Assembly (NCBI RefSeq): GCF_007050985.1
Contig: NZ_VHSF01000004.1
Location: 1 to 64,000 of the forward strand
Direction of reading: 5' to 3'
From: Christiangramia sabulilitoris
GTDB lineage: Bacteria; Bacteroidota; Bacteroidia; Flavobacteriales; Flavobacteriaceae
Length of the DNA: 64,000 bases
In this document: in pieces, positions 18,471-27,105 of the stretch
Layout of the letters: the number at the start of each line of letters is the position of its first letter
How positions within the stretch are numbered: the first letter of the stretch is position 1
Translations under genes and position numbers: made by a program
The notes under the pieces: model-generated
What the model saw: only the letters and a program-made list of their open reading frames with translations
Databases searched by the model: none
Told to the model about the DNA's origin: nothing

Positions 18471-19949
18471 TTAAGGCCTGTCTTTTAAAAACTGTTTGCT
18501 GAAACCAAAGGGATCGAAATCCCAGATAATAGGAAGCATAAGGTAAACCATGGCAGTGAGGAAAAGTATGGATATGATGTTCATCCAAATTCCGGTCCTA
18601 ACCATATCTGGGATTCTAAGGTAACCAGACCCAAAAACCACTGCGTTGGGAGGAGTGGCCACCGGCAACATAAAAGCACATGAAGCCGCTACCGTAGTGG
18701 CGACTAAAAGCATATAAGGATTAAGATCCAGTTGCAGGGCTATAGGCGCCAGGATGGGTAAAAGCATGGCGGTAGTTGCCAGGTTAGAAGTTAGCTCGGT
18801 AATGAAATTTACACAAAAGATAATGAACAGGATCAGTAATAATAATGGCAGAGCTTGCAATAAGGTCATTTGTGAACCCAACCATTGAGCCAGGCCTGAA
18901 ACTTCGAATCCCGAGGCAAGGGCCATACCTCCACCAAACAGCAATATAATTCCCCAGGGAATTTTAACTGCTTCCTGCCAGTTGATTAGTCTTCCTTTTT
19001 CCTTTCCGGTATTAATCATAAATAAAATTATCGCTGCTACAATAGCAATAATTGTATCGTCTATTCCCGGGAAAATAGGTTCTAAAATATAAGATCTGCT
19101 AATCCAGGAAAGGGCAGTAAGGATAAATACGATCATTACTATCTTTTCCTCTTTCTTCATTGGTCCCAGTTCTGAAATTAATCTCCGGATCTCCTGTTTA
19201 CCTCCGGGGAATGCCTTTTGCTTAAAATTGAAGGCAACCTGAGTAAGATAGAACCAGCAAACAATCAATAGAGTTACAGAGATGGGAAGGCCAAATTTTA
19301 ACCACTGGTAAAAGCTAATTTCAATATTGTAAATTTCCTGTATATATCCTGCAAACACCAGGTTTGGAGGGGTTCCTATTAAAGTAGCGATACCACCAAT
19401 AGAAGCACTATAGGCGATACCAAGCATTAAAGCACGACCAAAAATTAAATTTTCATCGTTCCTGGTGGCTGGATTATTTTTTAACTGGGAAATTATAGAC
19501 ATCCCAATGGGTAACATCATGACTGAAGTAGCAGTATTGGATATCCACATGGAAAGAAAAGCAGTTGCGATCATGAAGCCCAGAATGATATTTTTTACAT
19601 CTGTACCTATAAGCCTTATAATATGCAGGGCAATCCGCTTATGCAGGTTCCATTTCTCAATAGCAACTGCCAGGATAAAACCACCCACGTAAAGAAAAAT
19701 ATACTTATGCCCGTAAGAGGCAGTAGTAGAGGATAGGTCCATGGCCCCGGTGAGTGGGAATAGAACGATAGGGAGCAAGGCGGTAACCGCGATGGGAACG
19801 GCCTCGGTAATCCACCATAAAGCTATCCAGATCGTTGCGCTTAGTATATCCCAGGCATGTTCCGGCATCCCGGCAGGGGTAGTGATACCTTGCAGAATAA
19901 TAAAGATCAAAGGACCCAGAATCAGGAAAATATTCTTGTTGACCTTCAT
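18471..19949 (-). CDS. DASS/SLC13 family sodium-coupled anion transporter
   Basis: 492 residues, about 11-12 TM helices. The paired SNT-type motifs are visible: WISNTATSVMMLP (first) and ELTSNLATTAMLLP (second). They are joined by GGIATLIGTPPNLVFAGY and VATPPNAVVFGSGYL, typical of DASS hairpins that bind Na+ and a dicarboxylate or sulfate. Whether the substrate is a C4-dicarboxylate, citrate or sulfate cannot be told. Monocistronic, convergent with the CheB-CheR gene (13 bases). Confidence 0.88.
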   Translation of the reverse strand: MKVNKNIFLILGPLIFIILQGITTPAGMPEHAWDILSATIWIALWWITEAVPIAVTALLPIVLFPLTGAMDLSSTTASYGHKYIFLYVGGFILAVAIEKWNLHKRIALHIIRLIGTDVKNIILGFMIATAFLSMWISNTATSVMMLPIGMSIISQLKNNPATRNDENLIFGRALMLGIAYSASIGGIATLIGTPPNLVFAGYIQEIYNIEISFYQWLKFGLPISVTLLIVCWFYLTQVAFNFKQKAFPGGKQEIRRLISELGPMKKEEKIVMIVFILTALSWISRSYILEPIFPGIDDTIIAIVAAIILFMINTGKEKGRLINWQEAVKIPWGIILLFGGGMALASGFEVSGLAQWLGSQMTLLQALPLLLLILFIIFCVNFITELTSNLATTAMLLPILAPIALQLDLNPYMLLVATTVAASCAFMLPVATPPNAVVFGSGYLRIPDMVRTGIWMNIISILFLTAMVYLMLPIIWDFDPFGFSKQFLKDRP

Positions 19950-20197
19950 CGGTAAAAATTCGAATGCATATTGTTTGGCATATTTGCGAAATAGACTGCG
20001 GTATTCAAATGTAATTTATTCCAAAAAACTAAACAGATGAAAATTTTGAGCACAGTTTTAGCTCAATTTGAAATTCCGGGATCAAAAAATCAAACTGATT
20101 TATTTTTTGTGCATTTTTCACTGCTTTATATTCATATTTAAATTATACTTACCGGCTTAAAAGGATAAATAAAATTAATCTAGAAAATAGAATTATT

Positions 20198-20422
20198 ATG
20201 TCTAAAACCAAACTAACTGTCCTAAGCAATGGATCTTTGAAGGTACAGGGCGATTTCGAGATCGTGGATAAAGTAGGTAATACTTATGACCTTGGAGGTA
20301 GAGACCAGGTATCTCTTTGCAGATGTGGCCTATCTAAAAATAAACCTTTTTGTGACGGAGCTCACAGAAACCATTTTGAACATAAAGCCGAAGCTTTCGA
20401 TCTTCCACCCAAGAAGATATAG
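20198..20422 (+). CDS. CDGSH iron-sulfur domain protein (mitoNEET type)
   Basis: 74 residues. CRCGLSKNKPFCDGAH gives the 3Cys-1His ligand set Cys41, Cys43, Cys52 and His56 of a [2Fe-2S] CDGSH centre. There is one motif only, so it should work as a dimer like mitoNEET. No signal peptide: cytoplasmic. Known family roles are electron or cluster transfer and redox sensing; the partner here is unknown. Own terminator downstream. Confidence 0.92.
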   Translation: MSKTKLTVLSNGSLKVQGDFEIVDKVGNTYDLGGRDQVSLCRCGLSKNKPFCDGAHRNHFEHKAEAFDLPPKKI

Positions 20423-20438
20423 ATCAATTTTAAAAAAC

Positions 20439-20463
20439 AAAAGCACCATTTACTGGTGCTTTT
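20439..20463. terminator. Terminator between the CDGSH and VOC genes
   Basis: AAAAGCACCA (20439-20448) pairs with TGGTGCTTTT (20454-20463). T-runs on both strands suit the two convergent genes. Confidence 0.85.
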
Positions 20464-20494
20464 ATTTTTAGGCCATCTCTAAAAATCTTTAAAA

Positions 20495-21004
20495 TTATTC
20501 TGAATATGCCCCGGAAGAGTAGGTGAGTTCATAACTATGCGTATAGATCTCAAATACTATTCCGAAAGGATCTTCTACATAACACATTTTATAGGGCTTT
20601 TCATTGGGATAATATTCCCTGATGGGCATTCTTTGTTTCCCTCCATAAGCTACGATCTTATCTATTAATGCCTCAATGTCCGGCTCCTGAACACAAAAAT
20701 GGAAAAGACCGGTATTAAATGGTTTGAATTCCGGGCCTTCTTTTTTTCCATGGGGAAATGAAAACAATTCAATGCCAATTCCATCTGAGGTTGACATATG
20801 AGCAATCTCGAACTGCTCCCAGTCTTCACCAAAAACGTCGATACACATTTGCCCAATGGCCGTATCCCTTTCCTTTTTTACGGTAGAGGGTTTCATGATT
20901 ATATACCAACCCATAACGTCGGCGTAAAATTTCACAGCTTTTTGTATATCGGGTACAGTAAGTCCAATATGAGAGAATGATCTGGGATAACTTGATTTGT
21001 GCAT
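20495..21004 (-). CDS. VOC family (glyoxalase-like) protein
   Basis: 169 residues with two beta-alpha-beta-beta-beta modules. The first starts FSHIGLTVPDIQKAVKFYADVMGW, the second FHFCVQEPDIEALIDKIVAYGGK ... CYVEDPFGIVFEIYTHSYE. Likely metal ligands are His12 in the first strand, His in LFHFCVQ and Glu in FEIYTH. The fold is shared by glyoxalase I, dioxygenases and resistance proteins, so no reaction is claimed. Monocistronic. Confidence 0.82.
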   Translation of the reverse strand: MHKSSYPRSFSHIGLTVPDIQKAVKFYADVMGWYIIMKPSTVKKERDTAIGQMCIDVFGEDWEQFEIAHMSTSDGIGIELFSFPHGKKEGPEFKPFNTGLFHFCVQEPDIEALIDKIVAYGGKQRMPIREYYPNEKPYKMCYVEDPFGIVFEIYTHSYELTYSSGAYSE

Positions 21005-21200
21005 AATACTATCATTTTAGATAAGAGAGAATATCAAAACCTTAATATTACTTCTCTATTATTTATCCATTAAATTAACCCAAAAAATCTGGCTCCAATC
21101 TAAGCGAAAGATTTTAGCATTTAAATAACAAATTAATCAGCATGCTCAAGAATCTTTGCCTGAAGGGGACGTCACTATTGGAGTGGGTTCAGTTCTATTT

Positions 21201-23018
21201 TCATAAGGTATAGATCTGTGCACCATATGCCGGGATATTTAATTCTCCGGTCCATGCTTTATCATCGGTGACCTTCTCTGCCGTGTTCATCCCATCAACC
21301 TCCATTTCAGAGAAATCCTCATCATAACCTTTCCAGGTACTATTGAACCTTAGCTTCCAATCTGTGCCTTCCTCGATCCCTATCCCGTAGTTTTCATAGT
21401 CACGGTGACTGAAGTTAATAACAACCAGCACAGGTTCCACATGATCCCCGCTATTCAATCTTTTATAAGCCAGAATTTTAGTCTCCTGGTTGAGGTGAAG
21501 AATCTCTGTCTCCTGTCCTCTCAATCCATTTGTCCCACCATGAAGACCGGTTCTAAGCCCTATTAGATCTGAGGCAAGCCTGCCAATTCCTTTTAATTTT
21601 TCATACTTCTCCCAATCCAAACCTTCATCGTCTTTAAAATATTCATCTTCCATAAATTCCTGTCCCTGGAAGATCATGGGAATGCCAGGAGCCGTAAGAA
21701 CCAGGACCAGACCAAGAATCGCTCTTTTTTTGGCAAAAGCACTTTCTGCGTCACCGGGTTGTATCTCTTCCGGTACCCGTGCTTTTCCATTGGCAACTTC
21801 GTCGTGGGATTCAGTATAAATAACCCTGGAAAAAACATCATTACCATATCGATAGGTCAAGGCTTCAGCAATAACTTCAAGGTTTCTCCCATCATCATCA
21901 GGATGGATAAGGGCTTCCCGTATTGGATGAACAAAATTCATATCCCACTGGGTTCCGTAACCAATACCTCCATGGGCAATATCGTTCGTGATAATGTCCT
22001 GTCCTTTGAGATCTTCTGCTATGGTGAGAACATTCGGGAATTTGCTTTTAATTTCAGAATTAATGTCCCGCATTAAAATTATACCTTCCAGGATCTCTGT
22101 ATCAAAGCCTAATCCGCCTCCTTCATATCTTATATATGAGGTGGCGTCCATTCTGAGGCCATCACAATGATATTTTTCTATCCACATAAGGGCATTATCC
22201 CTGAAGTATTGTCTTACTTCCGGCCTTCCGTAGTCTGGCCTGGTATCTCCCCACGGAGTTTCACTGCGCTGGTCGTTATAAAAGTAGATACCACCCTTAT
22301 CATTTTCACTCCAGCCATCAAACTGCCATAAGTCAACATCAGAAGGTCCCAGATGGTTGTATACCACATCCATGATTATCCCGATGCCCATTTTATGTGC
22401 TTCCTTAACTAACCTGAATAACCCGTCTGGTCCTCCATAATCCTGTTCTATAGCAAAAGGATGCGCGGGGTTATAGCCCCAGGAAATACCACCTGCAAAT
22501 TCCGCTACCGGCAGTAGCTCAATACAATTGATACCCAGTTCTTTCAAATAGGCCAATTTCTCGATTACATCATCAAAAGTTCCAACCTGGTCGGGTTGTT
22601 TGCGGTTAAAAGTACCAACGTGTAATTCGTAAATCACCAGTGTATTCCAGGAAGGTAATTGATAATCATCTCCTTCCCAGTCAAAATTGAGGGTTCTAAC
22701 TATAGAATTACCGTTGGAATTTGTGACCTCCAGGGCATAGGGATCGTTTCTCAGAAGCTTTTGTCCTGAATTCCAGATCACATATTTATATTGGTCTCCT
22801 TCCTTAGCCAGATCTGTAGTTCCAGCCCAGTAACCATTTTCTTCTTTTTCCAGTTCCAGATCATCTTCTGTCCAGGAGTTAAAGTCACCTGAGACAAAAA
22901 CCATCTCAGCATGTGGAGCCCATACCCTAAAGGTAGTGTATCCAATTTCTACAATCGCCCCCATTCCTTCAGACGCGACTATAGGTTGCAAAACATTCAT
23001 TTCCTCTTTCATTTTCAT
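21201..23018 (-). CDS. GH13 alpha-amylase-family enzyme with CBM48 (branching enzyme or trehalohydrolase-like)
   Basis: 605 residues. N-terminal CBM48-like beta-sandwich (about 15-105: TTFRVWAPHAEMVFVSGDFNSW), then the GH13 barrel. Conserved regions: I DVVYNH, II GLRMDAT (nucleophile Asp), III TIAEDL (acid/base Glu) and IV ESHDE (transition-state Asp). The order CBM48-barrel fits glycogen branching enzyme or malto-oligosyltrehalose trehalohydrolase; E. coli GlgB is longer (about 730). No signal peptide, so cytoplasmic. No glycogen or trehalose genes are nearby to decide. Starts at 23018, 23012 or 23000 are all possible. Confidence 0.85.
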   Translation of the reverse strand: MKMKEEMNVLQPIVASEGMGAIVEIGYTTFRVWAPHAEMVFVSGDFNSWTEDDLELEKEENGYWAGTTDLAKEGDQYKYVIWNSGQKLLRNDPYALEVTNSNGNSIVRTLNFDWEGDDYQLPSWNTLVIYELHVGTFNRKQPDQVGTFDDVIEKLAYLKELGINCIELLPVAEFAGGISWGYNPAHPFAIEQDYGGPDGLFRLVKEAHKMGIGIIMDVVYNHLGPSDVDLWQFDGWSENDKGGIYFYNDQRSETPWGDTRPDYGRPEVRQYFRDNALMWIEKYHCDGLRMDATSYIRYEGGGLGFDTEILEGIILMRDINSEIKSKFPNVLTIAEDLKGQDIITNDIAHGGIGYGTQWDMNFVHPIREALIHPDDDGRNLEVIAEALTYRYGNDVFSRVIYTESHDEVANGKARVPEEIQPGDAESAFAKKRAILGLVLVLTAPGIPMIFQGQEFMEDEYFKDDEGLDWEKYEKLKGIGRLASDLIGLRTGLHGGTNGLRGQETEILHLNQETKILAYKRLNSGDHVEPVLVVINFSHRDYENYGIGIEEGTDWKLRFNSTWKGYDEDFSEMEVDGMNTAEKVTDDKAWTGELNIPAYGAQIYTL

Positions 23019-23203
23019 CGATTTGGTAAAAACCAGATAAAATTACATCACGAAAAGAAGCTAATATTTTATTTGTGAGGAAATTAACTAGGGTTTCAAT
23101 CTGGTTAGGCAGAATGGTTTTTTCAAAAGTTTTTAAAACTTAATCAAAATTTCTGATGTTGAATTAAGACCAAACATTTTTACTCTAACAGGTATTTTTT
23201 AGA

Positions 23204-23211
23204 TACTTTTG
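23204..23211 (+). promoter_or_regulatory. Candidate -7 promoter box, far upstream of the GT2 synthase
   Basis: TACTTTTG fits TAnnTTTG. It leaves a leader of about 265 bases before the GT2 start at 23483, room for the small frame at 23265-23480 or a regulatory RNA. Confidence 0.4.
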
Positions 23212-23264
23212 CCGGCCAATTCAGAGAGGCGAAAGAATTTACTGACATAATCTGTAAAAGCTTA

Positions 23265-23480
23265 TTGAAATATGATTTAAAGTGCCTTCAGAATTATAGT
23301 TCAGCTATTAATAGGGTATTTGGGAAATTATACTGTGGTATTCCGCCACAAGAAGGGATTTTAGGTCAGCTTCAACCATTTGAAAATCAGTCGTTTGTGA
23401 AGTGGCATGTGATTTGGTATGACCGCTATGCCGGAGAGTTAAAACCGGTATTACCAACACCATTTAAAAGTAAAGTTTAA
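23265..23480 (+). CDS. Possible small leader ORF (71 residues) before the GT2 synthase
   Basis: Opens at TTG and ends two bases before the GT2 ATG. It has no recognised domain, but the residue mix is protein-like (NQSFVKWHVIWYDRYAGEL) and the stop-start spacing would allow translational coupling. The TTG start and lack of family keep it doubtful; the stretch could instead be an untranslated leader or a decayed gene end. Confidence 0.25.
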   Translation: MKYDLKCLQNYSSAINRVFGKLYCGIPPQEGILGQLQPFENQSFVKWHVIWYDRYAGELKPVLPTPFKSKV

Positions 23481-23482
23481 AT

Positions 23483-24928
23483 ATGAGATCGAATAAAATA
23501 TATAGAGAACAAAAAGAAGATCAAAAAGTGATTAGTGAAAAAAATGCAGAAGAGAGATTTAATTCTTTCGATCTGGACAATGAGACTGTTAAGCCAAGAA
23601 ACCTTAAGGGCATCATGGTTAGAGCGGCTAGTTTTTTACTCTTGCTTGGAGCTGCTTACCTGGCATTTACTTTACAAAGTGATTTCAGCCAGTATAGACT
23701 GGAGCGATTCAATTCATCCTGGGGCTTTGGATTTTTTATAGTTGCCACCGCTTTATTCGTTTTTAAAGCAGGTTTCTTTTTTTATAACCTCTTTTTGTAC
23801 TTAAGATATAAACCGGTGCAGGGAGTTGAGGATGCAAAACTACCAACCACTACGGTGATTGTTCCGGCGTATAATGAAGGGAAACAGGTTTGGTCTACCT
23901 TAATGAGTCTTGCGGAGAGTGACTATCCCGCAGAAAAACTGCAGTTACTTGCTATTGATGACGGAAGTAAAGATGATACCTGGTCCTGGATGCTGGAAGC
24001 CAAAAAGGTTTTGGGCGACAGATTAGCGATCTACCAGCAGCCGGAGAATAAAGGTAAACGTCATGCTCTATACCGTGGATTTAACCTGGGAACAGGAGAA
24101 ATTTTTGTAACCGTGGATAGTGATTCTGTAGTTGCAAAAGACACTCTGCGCAACCTGGTAAGTCCATTTGTAGTAAATGAAAAATGTGGAGCTGTTGCCG
24201 GTAACATAAGGGTTCTAAACAATGAGAAGAAAGCCTTGTTGCCAAAGATGCTGGATGTGAGTTTTGTACTTAGTTTTGAATTTGTACGCTCAGCAGAAAG
24301 TAGCCTGGAATCTGTGCTATGTACCCCGGGAGCCCTGGCAGCTTATAGAAGTGAAGCTGTATTTGCCTGTCTTCCCGAGTGGATCAACCAGACATTTATG
24401 GGGAATCCCTCAGATATTGGGGAAGACAGAGCTATGACCAATATGATCCTGAAGCAGGGATATCATGTATTGTTCCAGAGAAATGCTTATGCCTATACCA
24501 ATGTTCCTGAAAAATATACCGGTTTATATAAGATGTTCATTAGATGGGGAAGAAGTAACGTACGTGAAAACCTGGCTATGGCAAAATATGTTTTCACAGA
24601 TTTTAGAGAAGGAAGAAAACTTGGGATCAGAATATTGTTCGTAAACCAGATCCTTAAATTGATCATGAGCTACCCGGTGATCTTATTGATGTTCTTCTTT
24701 GTTTTTACGCATCCAATTCTTTTCCTGAGCTCGACGCTTTTAAGTATACTTATCTGGTCCAGTTTCCCGGTATTGTTCTATGCCAAGAGGTATAAATTAT
24801 CTGAATCCCTTTGGGCTTATTCTTATAGTCTGCTTTATACTTTCGGGTTATTCTGGATCACTCCTTATGCGATCGCCACTGCGAGCAGAAGGGGATGGTT
24901 AACCAGGGAGCTAAGTGTTAAAAAATAA
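23483..24928 (+). CDS. Processive family-2 glycosyltransferase (hyaluronan/chitin/cellulose synthase class)
   Basis: 481 residues. Two N-terminal TM helices (about 45-65 and 75-97) precede the GT-A domain. Donor-site motifs are VIVPAYNE, AIDDGSKDD and VDSDS (DxD); catalytic base in IGEDRAMT; and IRWGRSN is the QxxRW-like acceptor-site motif with RW kept. Three C-terminal TM helices would form the channel (about 385-470). This is the plan of membrane synthases that polymerise a sugar and pass it through the inner membrane. The sugar cannot be read. It begins a region of polysaccharide genes (flippase, GT4, TPR-barrel exporter, hydrolase), and ends with its own terminator. Confidence 0.88.
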   Translation: MRSNKIYREQKEDQKVISEKNAEERFNSFDLDNETVKPRNLKGIMVRAASFLLLLGAAYLAFTLQSDFSQYRLERFNSSWGFGFFIVATALFVFKAGFFFYNLFLYLRYKPVQGVEDAKLPTTTVIVPAYNEGKQVWSTLMSLAESDYPAEKLQLLAIDDGSKDDTWSWMLEAKKVLGDRLAIYQQPENKGKRHALYRGFNLGTGEIFVTVDSDSVVAKDTLRNLVSPFVVNEKCGAVAGNIRVLNNEKKALLPKMLDVSFVLSFEFVRSAESSLESVLCTPGALAAYRSEAVFACLPEWINQTFMGNPSDIGEDRAMTNMILKQGYHVLFQRNAYAYTNVPEKYTGLYKMFIRWGRSNVRENLAMAKYVFTDFREGRKLGIRILFVNQILKLIMSYPVILLMFFFVFTHPILFLSSTLLSILIWSSFPVLFYAKRYKLSESLWAYSYSLLYTFGLFWITPYAIATASRRGWLTRELSVKK

Positions 24929-24946
24929 CTCAGGTTTATATAAATT

Positions 24947-24982
24947 AAAAAAGGGGGATCTTAAAACGGTTCCCTTTTTTTT
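24947..24982 (+). terminator. Terminator after the GT2 synthase
   Basis: AAAAAAGGG (24947-24955) pairs with CCCTTTTTT (24972-24980), followed by more T. Confidence 0.75.
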
Positions 24983-25095
24983 GAGCATACTTTAATTTGA
25001 AATAAATCTTACGTGTAAGTACTTCAGCTTCCGAAGAATGTAATAAATGTTGATTTCTATGGTTGGTTTTAGTTCCAAACGCCTGATTAAAAATA

Positions 25096-25103
25096 TATAT
25101 TTG
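25096..25103 (+). promoter_or_regulatory. Candidate -7 promoter box for the DUF4494 gene
   Basis: TATATTTG fits TAnnTTTG, 19 bases before the ATG at 25123. Confidence 0.4.
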
Positions 25104-25122
25104 GCGTCCTAAAATATATGAT

Positions 25123-25647
25123 ATGAGCGTAATTTGGTATGAATGTAAGGTGAAATACAGAAAAACACACGAGACAGGAGAACAGAAGGTAACTACAGAT
25201 ACCTATTTACTCGACGCGGTATCTTATACTGAAGCCGAAGCCAGGATTACTGAAGAAATGAAGGCATACACTAGTGAGGACTTCAGAATAATGAATATAA
25301 AAGTGGCTAATTTTTCAGAGGTTCATCCTTTTGAAAATTCAGACAGGTGGTTTAAATCCAAGGTTTCTTTGGTTGCCCTCGATGAGGAAAGCGGTAAAGA
25401 GAGAAAGACAAATAGGTACCTGTTGGTTCAGGCGAATGATGTAAAGGAAGCTTTTGAAAATACCACCACGGCCATGGAGGATACTATGGGCGATTATACG
25501 ATCCCTTCAATTACTGAATCGCCCATTTTAGATGTTTTCCCATATTTCACCGGGGAAGAAGAACAGTTAGAAAAATTCAACGTGCTTGAAGATGAGGATA
25601 ATCAGGAGGAAATTATTTCTGAGATAACTGAAGTCGAGGCGGGTTAA
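25123..25647 (+). CDS. DUF4494 domain protein
   Basis: 174 residues. The N-terminal 145 match the DUF4494 pattern as I know it: WYECKVKYRK, then YLLDAVSYTEAEARI, then RWFKSKVSLVALDEESGKE and LLVQANDVKEAFE. Two similar halves (residues 5-70 and 73-140) suggest an internal repeat. The acidic tail (about 145-174) is low-complexity. No signal peptide. Function unknown; the family is conserved in Bacteroidota. Its 3' end is duplicated at 44777-44893, beside decayed DNA. Confidence 0.85.
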   Translation: MSVIWYECKVKYRKTHETGEQKVTTDTYLLDAVSYTEAEARITEEMKAYTSEDFRIMNIKVANFSEVHPFENSDRWFKSKVSLVALDEESGKERKTNRYLLVQANDVKEAFENTTTAMEDTMGDYTIPSITESPILDVFPYFTGEEEQLEKFNVLEDEDNQEEIISEITEVEAG

Positions 25648-25671
25648 GTCGCAGAAAAGGTTATAGAAATA

Positions 25672-25700
25672 CAAAAAGCATCTTGTTCAGATGCTTTTTG
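25672..25700. terminator. Two-way terminator between DUF4494 and the receiver-GT2 gene
   Basis: CAAAAAGCATCT (25672-25683) pairs with AGATGCTTTTTG (25689-25700), loop of 5. Confidence 0.88.
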
Positions 25701-25735
25701 TATTATGGGTTATGATAACATTTACTTGATAGCAT

Positions 25736-26923
25736 TTAAACCGTAACCTTATTATATGCTTTATTCTTCGCTACATATAAAGACCTTTTAAAGGTATATT
25801 TTAAATAGATCTCTATTAACTGTATGCCGATTTTCATAGAATCTTTCATGGATAATTTTGAACCATCTTCATGGATCCATCTTTTTAAGGGTTGTTCACA
25901 GATGAATTTCTGCACATTCTGTTTTCCATAATAGATTTTCATGCGCATAAATACTTCTACATCAAACAGCCACTTAGTATAAAAAGGTCGGTTAAATGCT
26001 ACGCTAATAAGTTCTTTACGCATTATTTTGGCGCCGCACTGTGTATCTCTAAAAGGCATTCCCAGGATCTTGCAGATGATAAGGTTTATGGTCATGCTAA
26101 TTAGTTTCCTGGCGCTTTCCTTTGTTATATTGGCTCCCATTCTGGAGATTCTCGAACCATTTACGATCTTGAAATCACTTGTTTCCAGGGTATTTACCAG
26201 GTCATCAAAATCCTGAAGATCTGTAGAGAGGTCAGCATCGAGGAAGCCTACATAGTCAAGGTCTGGCATATTAGCCATATATTTTAAACCTTGTCTAACG
26301 GCCTCTGCTTTACCCCCATTTTTAACGCAATTAAAAATGCTTATAGAATTCTCTCTACCTACTCTTAAATTATTAAGTACCTCTAAAGTATTATCTGTGC
26401 TACCATCGTTAACGAAACACAAATGATACCCGGCATTCTTGTCTATAAATTCAAGAAATGAAGCCGATTTTAAACGCTTTTCTTCATTATAACAGGGTAT
26501 TACCACTCCAACGCACCTGCTCTGTAAGGTGGTATTCTTAATATCCTTAGTTGTTCCCCTGGTCTCTGATCCAAGAATACTTTTAACTCTGATGCAAACT
26601 TCATCCAGGCTTAAAGGTTTTTTCATGAAATCACTAATACCCAATTCAAATGCTTCGATCAAGGAATCTTGATTACGATCTCCACTTAAAACCACGATTG
26701 GAGTTTTATCAAGTAGGCCCTTTCGAATATATCTTATAACGTCCAGGCCAGAAGTTTGCGGCATATTGATATCAAGTATTAAAAGATCTGGTTTGAATTT
26801 CATAAAAAACTGGATACCTTCTTCAACATCGGTGGTGGTCACTACTTCATAACCCTGTTCTTTAAGCCTCTTTTCAAGTGGCATAAGAACTAATTGCTGG
26901 TCGTCTATGGCTAAAATTTTCAT
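25736..26923 (-). CDS. Response-regulator receiver domain fused to a GT2 glycosyltransferase
   Basis: 395 residues. Residues 1-120 are a full receiver: acidic pair DD (7-8), phospho-acceptor Asp51 in LLILDINMP, switch Ser in VVLSGD and Lys in MKKPLS. Residues about 135-370 are a GT2 of the dolichyl-phosphate-glucose/mannose synthase type: VVIPCYNEEKRL, FVNDGSTDNT, FLDADLSTD, then NGSRIS, then FRDTQCGAKIMRK and PFYTKWLFDVEVFMR. There are no C-terminal TM helices. Known: receivers usually drive DNA-binding, cyclic-di-GMP or kinase domains. A glycosyltransferase output is rare; the inference is that phosphorylation gates sugar transfer to a lipid carrier. It lies alone on the minus strand between polysaccharide genes. 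The kinase could be in the operon at 39.7-44.1 kb. Confidence 0.9.
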   Translation of the reverse strand: MKILAIDDQQLVLMPLEKRLKEQGYEVVTTTDVEEGIQFFMKFKPDLLILDINMPQTSGLDVIRYIRKGLLDKTPIVVLSGDRNQDSLIEAFELGISDFMKKPLSLDEVCIRVKSILGSETRGTTKDIKNTTLQSRCVGVVIPCYNEEKRLKSASFLEFIDKNAGYHLCFVNDGSTDNTLEVLNNLRVGRENSISIFNCVKNGGKAEAVRQGLKYMANMPDLDYVGFLDADLSTDLQDFDDLVNTLETSDFKIVNGSRISRMGANITKESARKLISMTINLIICKILGMPFRDTQCGAKIMRKELISVAFNRPFYTKWLFDVEVFMRMKIYYGKQNVQKFICEQPLKRWIHEDGSKLSMKDSMKIGIQLIEIYLKYTFKRSLYVAKNKAYNKVTV

Positions 26924-26954
26924 AACTGGTTAGTGTTAGGTTATTTTAATACTT

Positions 26955-26962
26955 CAAAAGTA
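26955..26962 (-). promoter_or_regulatory. Candidate -7 promoter box for the receiver-GT2 gene
   Basis: On the minus strand TACTTTTG fits TAnnTTTG, 32 bases upstream of the ATG at 26923. Confidence 0.4.
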
Positions 26963-27105
26963 GAGTCAGAACAGGCGATTTTATAGGATATTAGACAAAA
27001 CCGTTTATTATTGTCGGTGAATGGAAAGTTCCTGTCGTTCAATGAGTTTGCTAAAGTCTAAAGTCGTGGTACTTTTATAAATGAATTATTTACTATTATA
27101 GTAAA

